Positions 54,010 to 63,116 are shown, counted from the stretch's first letter. The stretch: DNA of 64,000 bases from Hanamia caeni (GCF_003721595.1 NZ_RJJR01000008.1:1-64000); one strand, 5' to 3'. Notes: generated from the letters alone by a model not told the origin. A program made the numbers and translations.

Positions 54010-54308
54010 TTACTTCCTTCTGTATTTTTTTCGCGGATTTCTACTTGTATGAAATATAGAATTGATAATAATTATTCCTTCCTTTTTATAAAATGTATAA
54101 ATGATTATAAAGGGAAAAGTTCGCAAAGCTATTTGTCTAAAATTACTTTTTTTCTTTGGATATCTTTCCGGATGTTCTATAATAGATTCAATCTTTTTAG
54201 TTACTAAATCACGAAATCTTTCTCCTAATCCAGACTTCTTGTTTCATACCATTCTACAGTTTCCTGAAATTCAATTCCCGCGTCTTCAAGAAACTTAAGA
54301 GTAAGCAT
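54010..54308 (-). pseudogene. ParE/RelE-type toxin, frameshifted
   Basis: The N-terminus MLTLKFLEDAGIEFQETVEW and the remainder GLGERFRDLVTKKIESIIEH, FRQIALRTFPFIIIYTFYKK and FHTSRNPRKKYRRK together make a full-length ParE/RelE toxin of about 99 residues. The two parts are in different frames, with the shift at about 54234-54240 (after WYETRS or WYETRSL). The 299-nt span is not a multiple of three. As given the toxin should be inactive. Confidence 0.8.
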
Positions 54309-54563
54309 TATTTTTTCAGCTTTTACTTTTTTAATCACTTCATTTACTCCAGCTAATGTTTCTTTAAAAGTATAAGTTTTAGCAGTACCATTTAAATACT
54401 CTTTCTCCCTCCGTTCTAATTCGGCAATAAATACTTCATCTTCCCAGCAATTATCTGTTTCTTCTATTTCTTCTTCAACCATTGTGTAAATTGCTTTAAG
54501 TTTCTTTTCCTCAGCGGTTTCAATATAATTATGCAGTTTTTCTTTTAATTCCTGCGTTTTCAT
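54225..54563 (-). CDS. ParE-partner antitoxin, running in frame into the toxin N-terminus
   Basis: Residues 1-85 are the antitoxin (MKTQELKEKLHNYIETAEEK; CWEDEVFIAELERREKEYLN; TFKETLAGV). There is no stop before the toxin Met, so the frame continues through the toxin start and ends at codon 112 because of the toxin frameshift. Normally the two genes are separate and overlap by a few bases. Either the antitoxin lost its stop or the pair evolved as a fusion. Confidence 0.75.
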   Translation of the reverse strand: MKTQELKEKLHNYIETAEEKKLKAIYTMVEEEIEETDNCWEDEVFIAELERREKEYLNGTAKTYTFKETLAGVNEVIKKVKAEKIMLTLKFLEDAGIEFQETVEWYETRSLD

Positions 54564-54597
54564 GATGCTGACTTTTAAAACAAATATAAGAATTTAG

Positions 54598-54743
54598 GTT
54601 CGTAATTTTGTATGTGTTAGGAGTTGTTCTAAGTTAAACATGCAATAACAATTTCATCTTCTTCCTCCAACGAAATAAGGGCTCTTTATTAATTCCAGCC
54701 GTTTGATGATTTTGGAAAGATTGGTATTTTGAACATCCGGCAT
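54598..54743 (-). pseudogene. Repeated small gene, copy 3 (frameshifted)
   Basis: Starts MPDVQNTNLSKIIKRLELIK, then one extra base shifts it to a stop after 29 codons; removing it restores ISLEEEDEI. Homology to copy 1 extends about 25 bp past that point and is then lost, 35 bp before the antitoxin start. Confidence 0.45.
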
Positions 54744-54836
54744 AAGCAAATTGGTTTTAGAAATATAGTAAACAAAGCTGCCAACCAGCGGGTAAACAAA
54801 AAATGAGATTTTCTGTTTTCGATTAAAATTCCACGC

Positions 54837-57305
54837 TCAGTTATCACTTTTCTCCGCCGCCATCACCATTCTTATTTCTCCATAACTAATATCTTCCGGC
54901 AAATTTTCTTTTAAAGTTTTTGTACTTAACCGGCCATTAATTGCTATCGCCTCTTTTATCAACTTTTGTTTTTCCGCAGAAACCAAATCATCAATATTTA
55001 TTTGTTTACTGGCAATAAAAGAAGCTAAATGTCTTTCAATTGTGGTGGTTGCAAGATTCCTTTCCGCGGCAATTTCTGCAATAGATTTTCCCTCTATATA
55101 CAAATTGAAACTCAAAATATTTGTAGGAGTTCTTTCTTCCAAAGATTTTTCTTTACGCTCCTTTTTTGGATTGCCTTCTTTTGAAGACATATTACTTTCT
55201 AAATTATTCCTGCTGCAATAATCCTGAACCATATCTAAAATATCATCGCCATATTTTTCTGCTTTTGCTTTTCCAAAACCGCTTAAATTCATCAAATCTT
55301 TTTTGGTAAAAGGCAAGTAAGTGGCAATTTCTTTCAGGGCATTCTGATTGGCAACCAAATAAATCGGCATCCCGGATTCTTCAACTATCAAATCTCTCCA
55401 ACGCTTCAGGCTATCAAACAATTCAGGATTAGGCACATCCGAAGAAGATTGTTTTTTGCCGCTTGCATACGCGGAAACTTTTAACCGGGGCAATTCATAT
55501 TTTATTTTATGCTGCAAAAATGTAGTTACAGAAAATGGTTCTTTGCAGTATTGCAAATAATAATTTTGAAGATGCAGCGCCAGTAATAATTGATTCAAAT
55601 ACTCATTTAGAATAGTCGCTGCTTCCCTGTGCTCTGTTATTATTGGATGGTTTTGGATAGCATCCTGAAACGCCAAAAATTTTGGTGAGAAATGGTTGGC
55701 TGCGTCATTAATTCTTTTTTGCAAAGCTTTGTTTTTTTCAACTACTGGTTCTTGTTTCATGAAGTCGCGGATATGCCTGGTAAAATTTAAGCCAACAATT
55801 CTGTCAGCAGTAAACGAACTTTTAAGCTCATTTATCCATTTCAGAGATTCTTTGCTTAGTTTTTCTTTTTGCTCATTTATTCTAAATTCCAAAACTTCCA
55901 CCAGCGTTTTTATTTCTTCAAAAGAAAATATTTCTTCCAGCAATTGTAGGGTAAAAACCTGCCTCGCACCTTCAAATCTTTCTGCCAGCGAGCCTTTCGG
56001 CGCAAGTGTTTTCTGACCATTGATTACATTTTCATTACTATAAATGGCAGAAGAAGGAATTTTGGATAATAAAACAATACCATCCAAACTGGTGCAGCGG
56101 CTCAATGCTACATACACCTGGCCACTGCTGAAAGCGGCTCCGGCATCTATCATTACTTTTTCAAACGTAAGCCCCTGGCTTTTGTGAATGGTAATGGCCC
56201 ATGCAAGGCGTAACGGGAATTGAGTAAATGTTCCCAAAACTTCCTGCTCCAGTTTTCCATCATTTCTGCCTAAACTATAGCGGGTATTTTCCCAGGTTTC
56301 CGGTGACACATAAATTTCAAATCCATCGCAGTCAACAATAATTTCATCCTGGTCCAATCTTTTGATTACCCCGATTTTGCCATTGAAGTATCTTTTTTCT
56401 GTGTCGTTTTTCAGGAACATCACTTGCGCGCCTTCTTTCAAAACCAATGAACCTTCCGCGGGATACATACTTTCGGGGAAATCATCTTCAATTCTCGCGC
56501 TGTAGGTAAATGACCGGGCTGGTAATTTATGTAATTCACGTGCATTGATGAGGTCTGCCTGGTTATTGTGAGAAGTAAGGGTAATGTATTTTTCTTCCAG
56601 TTCAGGACGAAATGCAGGATAAAACCGGCTATGCAGATCTTCAAAATCATCCGCATTCATTTGGTTGTTGCGCACTTTGTTCAGAAGATAAACAAAGGAA
56701 TCCTCTTTCTGCCTGTAAATTTTATTTAGTTCAATCAGAATTGGCATCTGCTCTTTTATAACGAGACTGTCAAAAAAGAATTCCGAAGAATAGTATTCCT
56801 GCAAAATGCTCCACTCGTCGCGCTTCGCTACTGGTGGCAATTGGTACAGATCACCGATACACAATAATTGCACGCCGCCAAAAGGCAGTTCATGTTTCCT
56901 GCGAACTGATCGTAAGATCGTGTCAATTGCATCCATCGTATCGCAGCGAACCATGCTGATTTCATCAATTACCAGTAGTTCCATTTTGCGCAAAAGATCC
57001 TGGCGCCTTTTCACAAATTTCATTTTGCCCAATAAATCGCTCCTGCCTGCCATTGTAGGCAGAAAAGGGCTAAAGGGTAATTGAAACAAACTGTGCAGAG
57101 TAACTCCTCCCGCATTGATAGCTGCAACACCTGTAGGAGCAGCCACAATAATATTTTTAGAACTGTTTTCTTTCAAATATTTGAGGAAGGTAGTCTTTCC
57201 TGTCCCGGCTTTTCCGGTGAGGAAAATGTTTTCACTCGTTTCAGTAACAAAGCGGTAAGCGAGGTCAAAAATTTCGTTGCGATCTAATGAGTTTGAATTT
57301 TCCAT
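54837..57305 (-). CDS. PIF1-like superfamily 1 helicase with HRDC and RecQ-type C-terminus
   Basis: An 822-residue helicase. Walker A GKAGTGKTT (31-39), DEXX-type box LLVIDEISMVRCD (about 105-117) and the late motif AWAITIHKSQGLTFEKVMID, ending SRCTSLDGIVLLS, match PIF1/RecD2-type SF1 enzymes. The C-terminal part adds an HRDC domain (about 545-625, YLVANQNALKEIATYLPFTK) and two winged HTH-like modules (IEGKSIAEIAAERNLATTTI). This combination is frequent in Bacteroidota. The frame is open seven codons upstream (57326). Confidence 0.92.
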   Translation of the reverse strand: MENSNSLDRNEIFDLAYRFVTETSENIFLTGKAGTGKTTFLKYLKENSSKNIIVAAPTGVAAINAGGVTLHSLFQLPFSPFLPTMAGRSDLLGKMKFVKRRQDLLRKMELLVIDEISMVRCDTMDAIDTILRSVRRKHELPFGGVQLLCIGDLYQLPPVAKRDEWSILQEYYSSEFFFDSLVIKEQMPILIELNKIYRQKEDSFVYLLNKVRNNQMNADDFEDLHSRFYPAFRPELEEKYITLTSHNNQADLINARELHKLPARSFTYSARIEDDFPESMYPAEGSLVLKEGAQVMFLKNDTEKRYFNGKIGVIKRLDQDEIIVDCDGFEIYVSPETWENTRYSLGRNDGKLEQEVLGTFTQFPLRLAWAITIHKSQGLTFEKVMIDAGAAFSSGQVYVALSRCTSLDGIVLLSKIPSSAIYSNENVINGQKTLAPKGSLAERFEGARQVFTLQLLEEIFSFEEIKTLVEVLEFRINEQKEKLSKESLKWINELKSSFTADRIVGLNFTRHIRDFMKQEPVVEKNKALQKRINDAANHFSPKFLAFQDAIQNHPIITEHREAATILNEYLNQLLLALHLQNYYLQYCKEPFSVTTFLQHKIKYELPRLKVSAYASGKKQSSSDVPNPELFDSLKRWRDLIVEESGMPIYLVANQNALKEIATYLPFTKKDLMNLSGFGKAKAEKYGDDILDMVQDYCSRNNLESNMSSKEGNPKKERKEKSLEERTPTNILSFNLYIEGKSIAEIAAERNLATTTIERHLASFIASKQINIDDLVSAEKQKLIKEAIAINGRLSTKTLKENLPEDISYGEIRMVMAAEKSDN

Positions 57306-57412
57306 TTTAAAAAACACCTGTGGCAATTGATAGAATATGCTTTAATTCAGCCAAGATCGAAACAATTCGCCAAATAAAAAATATAGAAAATTGAAAAAAG
57401 GTAAACCCGGTT

Positions 57413-57501
57413 AAAAAAAAGCCACGAATTACAAAATTTGCCGGGATTTTCAGAACCTGTCGCCACTCTGTCCACAACTGAAAACCCATGTAATCCGTGG
57501 C
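57413..57501 (-). terminator. Extended hairpin terminator after ssb
   Basis: GCCACG-A-ATTACA at 57421-57433 pairs with TGTAAT-C-CGTGGC near 57489-57501, and an inner arm GGGATTTTCAG pairs with CTGAAAACCC, making a long imperfect hairpin. A run of eight T follows on the minus strand. It is far longer than an ordinary terminator and resembles a dispersed intergenic inverted repeat. Confidence 0.6.
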
Positions 57502-57508
57502 CCCGAAC

Positions 57509-57853
57509 CTAAGCAGTGGGTTTTGGCCCTATCAACAAGAACTCGTTGACTTGGATTTGTGTAATAAACCTTTTGATACCGTCCTTATCGGTATAGTTAT
57601 TATTCATAAGTTTGCCTTCTATAGCCACTTCCATTCCTTTAGTTAAATACTTTTCTACTACATCAGCTATTTTTCCCCAGGCCACGACATTATGCCATTG
57701 CGTCTCTACCACTTTTTCACCCTTCGCATTGTAATAGGTTTCATTGGTGGCGATGGAAAACTTTGCCAGCTTTCTGCCTTTTTCTGTGTTCTTAATTTCA
57801 GGAGCGTTTCCTAAATTGCCAATCAGCTGAACTTTGTTTTTTAATGCATTCAT
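57509..57853 (-). CDS. ssb: Single-stranded DNA-binding protein, short form
   Basis: A 114-residue OB-fold SSB: MNALKNKVQLIGNLGNAPEI start, KFSIATNETYYNAKGEKVVE, WHNVVAWGKIADVVEKYLTK and VAIEGKLMNNNYTDKDG. The protein ends LLIGPKPTA right after the OB fold; the disordered linker and acidic DDDIPF-type tip that recruit repair proteins are missing. It is therefore probably an accessory paralogue, not the main replication SSB. The frame is open seven codons upstream. Confidence 0.93.
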   Translation of the reverse strand: MNALKNKVQLIGNLGNAPEIKNTEKGRKLAKFSIATNETYYNAKGEKVVETQWHNVVAWGKIADVVEKYLTKGMEVAIEGKLMNNNYTDKDGIKRFITQIQVNEFLLIGPKPTA

Positions 57854-58066
57854 GACTTTACGTTTTGCGTCCAATTTTTTTGGACAGATTTAAAAAAAAT
57901 GTTTTTATTTCAGTTGATGAGTTGTTTTTTCATCAGCATCACAAAGATGCCATCCCGGAAAAGGGTTAATCGGTTTTTAATCATTTATAGTTGGATATAA
58001 CCGTTTGTAAACGATTGTACATGAAATAAAAACAGTAACTTTCTCTCAGAATCAAATGCCAAAAAC

Positions 58067-58450
58067 ATGACAGCTACCGAAACTGCCACCTGCCTCAATT
58101 GTAATAAAACGCTGAAAGGCCGCACAGATAAGAAGTTTTGCGATGATTATTGCCGCAATTCCTACAACAATCAATTAAAAGCCTCAAAAAATAATCTTGT
58201 AAGAAACATTAATAACGCACTGGGGAAAAACCGGAGAATTTTAGAAACTTTTTTTAAGCAAGGTGAAGACACCGCTAAAACCACTAAGGAAAAACTGCTG
58301 GAAAAGGGTTTTCAGTTTAAATACATGACGCACACCTATACCACACAAAGAGCCCATGTTTATTTCTTCTGTTACGACCTTGGCTATATGGCCTTAGATA
58401 ATGATTGGTATTTATTGGTAAAAAGAAAAGAAATCAATCAATCGTCTTAA
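58067..58450 (+). CDS. Hypothetical protein with N-terminal zinc ribbon
   Basis: A 127-residue protein with a four-Cys zinc-binding motif (CLNCNKTLKGRTDKKFCDDY, then CRNSYNN) followed by a helical segment and a C-terminal part HVYFFCYDLGYMALDNDWYL. The N-terminus resembles DUF2116-type zinc ribbons. Divergent from ssb; function unknown, possibly nucleic acid binding. Confidence 0.65.
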   Translation: MTATETATCLNCNKTLKGRTDKKFCDDYCRNSYNNQLKASKNNLVRNINNALGKNRRILETFFKQGEDTAKTTKEKLLEKGFQFKYMTHTYTTQRAHVYFFCYDLGYMALDNDWYLLVKRKEINQSS

Positions 58451-58483
58451 AATAAAAAGAGATTAATTTGTTGATTTACTATC

Positions 58484-58556
58484 GCGCATTCAGATAATAA
58501 GCTCCTTGAATGCGCAATGGTAACCGCATTGCAGAAAAAAACCTGGTTACTTTTTT
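58484..58556 (+). terminator. Structured region with terminator-like 3' arm
   Basis: GCGCATTC (58484-58491) pairs with GAATGCGC (58508-58515); then GTAACC (58520-58525) pairs with GGTTAC (58545-58550), followed by T6. The second stem with its T run is a plausible plus-strand terminator for the zinc ribbon gene. Confidence 0.45.
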
Positions 58557-58616
58557 ATAAAGATGTATGAATTCTAAATAAAAAGAAAATAAAAATCACG
58601 CCTTTTTATCCGTTTA

Positions 58617-61193
58617 CTATGCCGAGTTTCTGCCGGCATTAATAATGCCGAAAGAACAACGCATCGCCAGTTTTTCGTAAGTGGATTTCATCGGATCCTT
58701 TATCTGCTCCTGCTCCATTTTACGGATTTTCATCATGGCGTGCTGTTGAATCGTTACCAGCGGCAAAATCATTCTTTCACGCATATCTACTGAAAGCTGC
58801 TCCACGGGATAATCTGCCATCAGCTCGTTATTGCCGGTAAGCTTAAACAGGTATTTTTTTGTGATTTCGTATTCTTCAAATATCATATTCCATATTTCAC
58901 TGAATTTCGTATCAGTAGATAAATATTCGGTAAGCGGAAAGTAGCATTTTTTCATTGCCATTTCACAATTATCAATAAGTGTTCTGAAGAACAAAGAATC
59001 CCTGTACAGCTTTTTAAACTCGCCAAACTTTCCTTCTTCCTCCATCTTTTTTAAAGCAGTTCCTACTCCATAATAGCCGGTTACGTTTTGCTTTATCTGG
59101 CTCCATGAACCCACAAAAGGAATCGCCCGCAAATCTTCCATATTCATTTTCCCTTTTTTCCTTTTGGTGGGTCGGCTTCCGATATTTGTGTCACTGTAAA
59201 ATTTTAACGGGCTTACCTGCACCAGGTAATCCATAAAATAAGGATGATTTTTCAGCGCGATATATGCTTGAAACCCTTCTTCGGAAAGGCTTTGCAACAG
59301 GTCTTCTTCTTTTTGCTCCAGGGGAATATGCCGGTCAGAAAATATGTCGTTTGAAATTCCGGCGTTTAATAATTGTTCAAGATTATATTGTGCCGAATCG
59401 ATGGTTCCAAAGTTTGAACTTACCGTCTGCCCTTGTATGGTAAGCTGTATTTCTTTGTTGGAAATATTTTTTCCCATCGAAGCATAAAACTTGTGTGTTT
59501 TGCCGCCGCCTCTTGCCGGTGGGCCGCCGCGGCCGTCGAAGAAAATTACTTCTATACCATATTGTTTTGAAATGGCAGTGAGGTCTTCTTTCGCCCTGTA
59601 AATACACCAGTTGCCCATGAGGTAACCGCCATCTTTTGTACCGTCTGAAAAACCGAGCATTATCGTTTGAACATTATTTCTGCGCTTCAGATGTTCGCGG
59701 TATTCTTTATTTTCAAACAGCGTTTTCATTATTGGAACCGAGTTCTGTAAATCTTCCACGGTTTCAATCAACGGGACAATATCCACTTTCATTTTTTCCT
59801 TTTTCCACCCGCTCATAATAAACAAGCCATAAATCTGCAAAACGTGCAAAGGCTTTTCAGCGTGGCTGATAATATACCTGTTGCAGCCCCTTTCGCCATT
59901 GTATTGTTGAATCAGCTTTATAGCTTTGATACTTTTAAACGTGTCATTGATAATAGGATCGCCATAATCCTTTTCAGGCAGCTCTTTGGTATTTTTTGTT
60001 AGAAATTCTATCTTTTTTTCATCGCTTAGCTTGTCATAATCCGCAGGGAAAAAGGTGCCCGAAGTTGCCAATGCAGTAAATACTTTTTTGTGGATAGAAC
60101 TGTCCTGCCGTATATCCAGCGAAGCAAAATACAATCCGAAAATATGCACTTTATTAATCAGGCCGTCGATGAGATGACAAAACAATCCGTTGTGCTGATA
60201 TATCAGGATTTCCCTTACCTCATTTAGTATTTTCAGAATGTCGGCTTTTGTGATGGCCGTGCGGTTTCCGGGAATAAAAATATTATTGTATAACTGTTTT
60301 TCCAGTTCGAGCAGTAAATTATCCACTCCTTTAAAAGTGAGCCTGCGCCTTAATTTGCGGATTTCAATGTAATAGCATTTGATGATAGCGCCGCGCAATG
60401 CGTCAGCCACATTTAAGGTAGTTTCTGTATTCACAAAGGGGTTCCCATCGCGATCGCCGCCGGGCCAAAAACCCATTTTTAGCACCGGATTATTTTGGTA
60501 ATCTGCCTCAGGGAACTGGCTTTGCAAAAAAGAAACGATTCTGCCCGCGGCCGGAAAAAATACATTTTCAAGATACCACACCAGGCTCATCGCTTCATCA
60601 TAAGGTGTTGGCTTTTCTTTTTTGAAAAAAGGAGTTTTGCCTAACTGTTGAAGGTACATGTTGATTTTTGCGGTATCATTTTCGGAAAGCGATTTGGAAA
60701 GATCATTTATGATGCCCAATACTGAGCCTGGATAGAATTGAGTAGGATGCGCGGTAAGTACAATTTCTACTGAAAAATTTTCCAGCTTTGTTATCAGCTC
60801 TTTCTCTTTTTTGTACTGAAGCGCCTCAACTTCTAATTGCTTTAATGTGCCGGCGCCGGTCATATTGTGCACATATTTAAAAGCGGCATCTTCCAATGCA
60901 TCAAAAAGAACCACCTGCCTTTCAACAAATTGTATAAACCTGAAAAGCAAATCCACTTTTTCAGATTCCGTCTTAAAGGAAGTATCTTTTAAAAAGAATT
61001 CGTCAATAATCTGTGCAGGGCTGTATTTCTTTTTATATCCTTCTTCACAGATATTTAAAAACAATGACAAAAGCATTCCTGTTTTCTCAATTCTGTAAAA
61101 AGGAAGCGAGGTAAAAAGGCTGTTATATAATTGAAACTTGATGCCGACATAATTTTTAAAATTTTCCAGGCTGTGCGATGCATAATGCTCCAT
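58617..61193 (-). CDS. ppc: Phosphoenolpyruvate carboxylase
   Basis: PEPC forms oxaloacetate from PEP and bicarbonate, replenishing the TCA cycle. About 858 residues. Motifs: VLTAHPTQFYPGSVLG (catalytic His, about residue 148), FWPGGDRDGNPFV, the MLGFSDGTKDGGYLMGNW segment, and FFDGRGGPPARGGGKTHKF where most PEPCs have FHGRGGxxxRGGGP. The C-terminus is GIINAGRNSA instead of the QNTG found in many. These variants appear characteristic of Bacteroidota enzymes. The frame is open 30 codons further, but MEHYASHSLENFKNY is the likely start. Confidence 0.96.
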   Translation of the reverse strand: MEHYASHSLENFKNYVGIKFQLYNSLFTSLPFYRIEKTGMLLSLFLNICEEGYKKKYSPAQIIDEFFLKDTSFKTESEKVDLLFRFIQFVERQVVLFDALEDAAFKYVHNMTGAGTLKQLEVEALQYKKEKELITKLENFSVEIVLTAHPTQFYPGSVLGIINDLSKSLSENDTAKINMYLQQLGKTPFFKKEKPTPYDEAMSLVWYLENVFFPAAGRIVSFLQSQFPEADYQNNPVLKMGFWPGGDRDGNPFVNTETTLNVADALRGAIIKCYYIEIRKLRRRLTFKGVDNLLLELEKQLYNNIFIPGNRTAITKADILKILNEVREILIYQHNGLFCHLIDGLINKVHIFGLYFASLDIRQDSSIHKKVFTALATSGTFFPADYDKLSDEKKIEFLTKNTKELPEKDYGDPIINDTFKSIKAIKLIQQYNGERGCNRYIISHAEKPLHVLQIYGLFIMSGWKKEKMKVDIVPLIETVEDLQNSVPIMKTLFENKEYREHLKRRNNVQTIMLGFSDGTKDGGYLMGNWCIYRAKEDLTAISKQYGIEVIFFDGRGGPPARGGGKTHKFYASMGKNISNKEIQLTIQGQTVSSNFGTIDSAQYNLEQLLNAGISNDIFSDRHIPLEQKEEDLLQSLSEEGFQAYIALKNHPYFMDYLVQVSPLKFYSDTNIGSRPTKRKKGKMNMEDLRAIPFVGSWSQIKQNVTGYYGVGTALKKMEEEGKFGEFKKLYRDSLFFRTLIDNCEMAMKKCYFPLTEYLSTDTKFSEIWNMIFEEYEITKKYLFKLTGNNELMADYPVEQLSVDMRERMILPLVTIQQHAMMKIRKMEQEQIKDPMKSTYEKLAMRCSFGIINAGRNSA

Positions 61194-61273
61194 AAACTCT
61201 ATAAATTGAAATAAGTACTTTGAAAGAATTTGGGTAAAAAACGCGATGAAGTTACTGGAAAAATTAATAAAGC

Positions 61274-61305
61274 TTGTTAACACTCTTCAATTCATTGTAT
61301 ATTTG
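61274..61305 (+). promoter_or_regulatory. Promoter of the small membrane protein gene
   Basis: TTG (61274-61276) and a perfect TATATTTG (61298-61305) are spaced by 21 nt; the ATG follows at 61318, giving a very short leader. Confidence 0.6.
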
Positions 61306-61317
61306 CATCCGCAAACG

Positions 61318-61539
61318 ATGAAAAAAACAGGCCTCATAATACTTCTGATAACTGCGCTTTCTTTGTTCAATGATGTAGCGGTTGCCCAATGCTCTATTTG
61401 CGCCAAAACCGTGATGCAGATGGGCGATCAGCCCGCCAAAGGATTTAATGATGGCATCATTTACCTCATGATTGTTCCTTACATTGCTATTGGCATTGTC
61501 GCTTACAAATGGTGGCAAAATGAAAAAAGAAAATCCTGA
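61318..61539 (+). CDS. Small exported membrane protein with CxxC motif
   Basis: A 73-residue protein: signal-like N-terminus (MKKTGLIILLITALSLF, cleavage near VAVAQ), a short loop with CSIC, and a C-terminal TM segment (about 47-64, IIYLMIVPYIAIGIVAYKWW) ending in basic NEKRKS. The frame is open 24 codons upstream inside the divergent ppc leader, but the promoter position selects this start. No family recognised; small CxxC proteins of this form are seen near respiratory and thiol-redox genes, none of which is nearby. Confidence 0.65.
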   Translation: MKKTGLIILLITALSLFNDVAVAQCSICAKTVMQMGDQPAKGFNDGIIYLMIVPYIAIGIVAYKWWQNEKRKS

Positions 61540-61663
61540 CTTGCGATAGCCGCGGCGCCATTGCAAAAGCACATCCTGATTTTGCCTGGGAAAAATGTAA
61601 TAAACTGTAATTTGCAAGCCACTCAGTAAACCAACAAATAAGGAAATTTTTTATTTTGGCACA

Positions 61664-62302
61664 ATGACAAATTTTATTCCCATATTCCCTTTATCAATTG
61701 TGGTATATCCCCACGAAAATCTGAATCTTCATATTTTTGAACCCCGGTACAAACAACTGATTCGGGAATGCATTGATCAGAAGAAATTATTTGGAGTGCC
61801 CGTTGTGCTGAATGATCAAATGCAGGAATTGGGAACCCTGCTTGAAATTATTGAAATCAGCAAAGAATATGAAAACGGTGAAATGGATATTAAAACAAGG
61901 GGAGCGAAAGTTTTTAGAATCCTGGAAGTAATAGATACGATTCCGGATAAATTATACAGCGGAGCCATTGTAAATTATCCGCACAATCATGAGCATGGAA
62001 AAAGATTGTTGATGGATAAGTTGCTTATGAGCATTCAAAAGCTACATGAACTTTTAAATGTGGAAAAGCCTTTGAAAGCCGGCAACAATGATTTGTGGAG
62101 TTACAATGTAGCCCACAAGGTAGGCCTTACGCTGGAGGAAGAATACGAATTACTTGGTTTGATGAATGAACTGCAGCGGCAGGAATACTTAAAAAGGCAT
62201 CTTGCAAAAGTATTGCCTATTGTTGCTGAAATGGAATCTTTAAAAGAGAAAATTAAACTAAATGGCCATTTTAAAAATATTTCGGGATTTAATATTTCTT
62301 AA
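61664..62302 (+). CDS. LON peptidase substrate-binding domain protein
   Basis: A 212-residue protein formed by the Lon N-terminal domain without the ATPase or protease parts. The start IPIFPLSIVVYPHENLNLHI and EPRYKQLIRECIDQKKLFGV are family signatures, and a helical second half follows (about 110-205). Such stand-alone proteins may recognise unfolded substrates; partner unknown. Precedes coaX after a short stretch of repeated GCTAAGAGC-like words. Confidence 0.9.
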   Translation: MTNFIPIFPLSIVVYPHENLNLHIFEPRYKQLIRECIDQKKLFGVPVVLNDQMQELGTLLEIIEISKEYENGEMDIKTRGAKVFRILEVIDTIPDKLYSGAIVNYPHNHEHGKRLLMDKLLMSIQKLHELLNVEKPLKAGNNDLWSYNVAHKVGLTLEEEYELLGLMNELQRQEYLKRHLAKVLPIVAEMESLKEKIKLNGHFKNISGFNIS

Positions 62303-62375
62303 AAGGGTGAAGGCTAAGAGCCAACAGCTAAAGGCTAAGAGCTAAAACTTACAACAATCAATAAACTTTTAATAA

Positions 62376-63116
62376 TTGATCGAGACCACAATTTGCTTCG
62401 ACTTTGGCAACACGCTGCTGAAATATGGTGTTTTTGAAAATGAACAACTCATAAAAGTTGAAAATTTGCAAAATGACCAACCGGAAACAATCAGCGCTGT
62501 TCTACAAGATTATAAGCCAGGCCATACTATACTATCTTCTGTCATTCACCATAATCCTGAAATTGAAAAAGAGCTCGCAAAAGAAAGTTCATTTTTAAAA
62601 TTAGATGCCACGGTAAAATTACCTTTTACCACCCCGGTAAGCAAGCCGGAAACTATTGGTGCAGACCGCCTGGCGCTTGCTGCTTATGCTTCGTTTTTTT
62701 ATAAAAATCAAAATACATTGGTAATTGCGCTTGGATCCTGCATCACCTACAATTTCATCAACAAATACAATAGCTTCATCGGGGGAAGCATTTCACCGGG
62801 AATGCAGATGCGTTTTAAAGCGCTGCACGACCTTACAGCAAAACTGCCGGTAGTGGAGGTGGATTGGAATTTCCCCATTATCGGCTATGATACCAGGACG
62901 AATATCTTAAGTGGAGTATTGCAGGGCATGGCGTCTGAAATTGATGGAATTATAGACGAATACAAATCGAAATTTGAGAAATTTAACGTGCTTTTAACCG
63001 GCGGAGATACTGCCAATTTTGTGCGACATCTTAAAAATAAGATATTTGCCGACCCCTGGTTAATCCTAAAGGGACTATATGCAATCAGCAAATACAATGA
63101 GCATATCAAAAATTAA
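62376..63116 (+). CDS. coaX: Type III pantothenate kinase
   Basis: CoaX phosphorylates pantothenate, the first step of coenzyme A synthesis. The 246-residue protein of the ASKHA fold starts with TTG. Motifs: CFDFGNTLLKYGVFEN (ATP-binding, 7-22), GADRLALAAYASF (about 94-106), the ALGSCITYNFI region (about 118-128) with the catalytic Asp replaced by Ser-Cys context, and GGSISPGMQMRFKALHDLTA (about 137-156). The final codons overlap the next gene by 20 nt. Confidence 0.92.
   Translation: MIETTICFDFGNTLLKYGVFENEQLIKVENLQNDQPETISAVLQDYKPGHTILSSVIHHNPEIEKELAKESSFLKLDATVKLPFTTPVSKPETIGADRLALAAYASFFYKNQNTLVIALGSCITYNFINKYNSFIGGSISPGMQMRFKALHDLTAKLPVVEVDWNFPIIGYDTRTNILSGVLQGMASEIDGIIDEYKSKFEKFNVLLTGGDTANFVRHLKNKIFADPWLILKGLYAISKYNEHIKN

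Noticed and set aside
62303..62346. GCTAAGAGC-type repeated words before coaX
   Set aside because: Low-complexity intergenic sequence, probably a degraded dispersed repeat; no stem or promoter was found.
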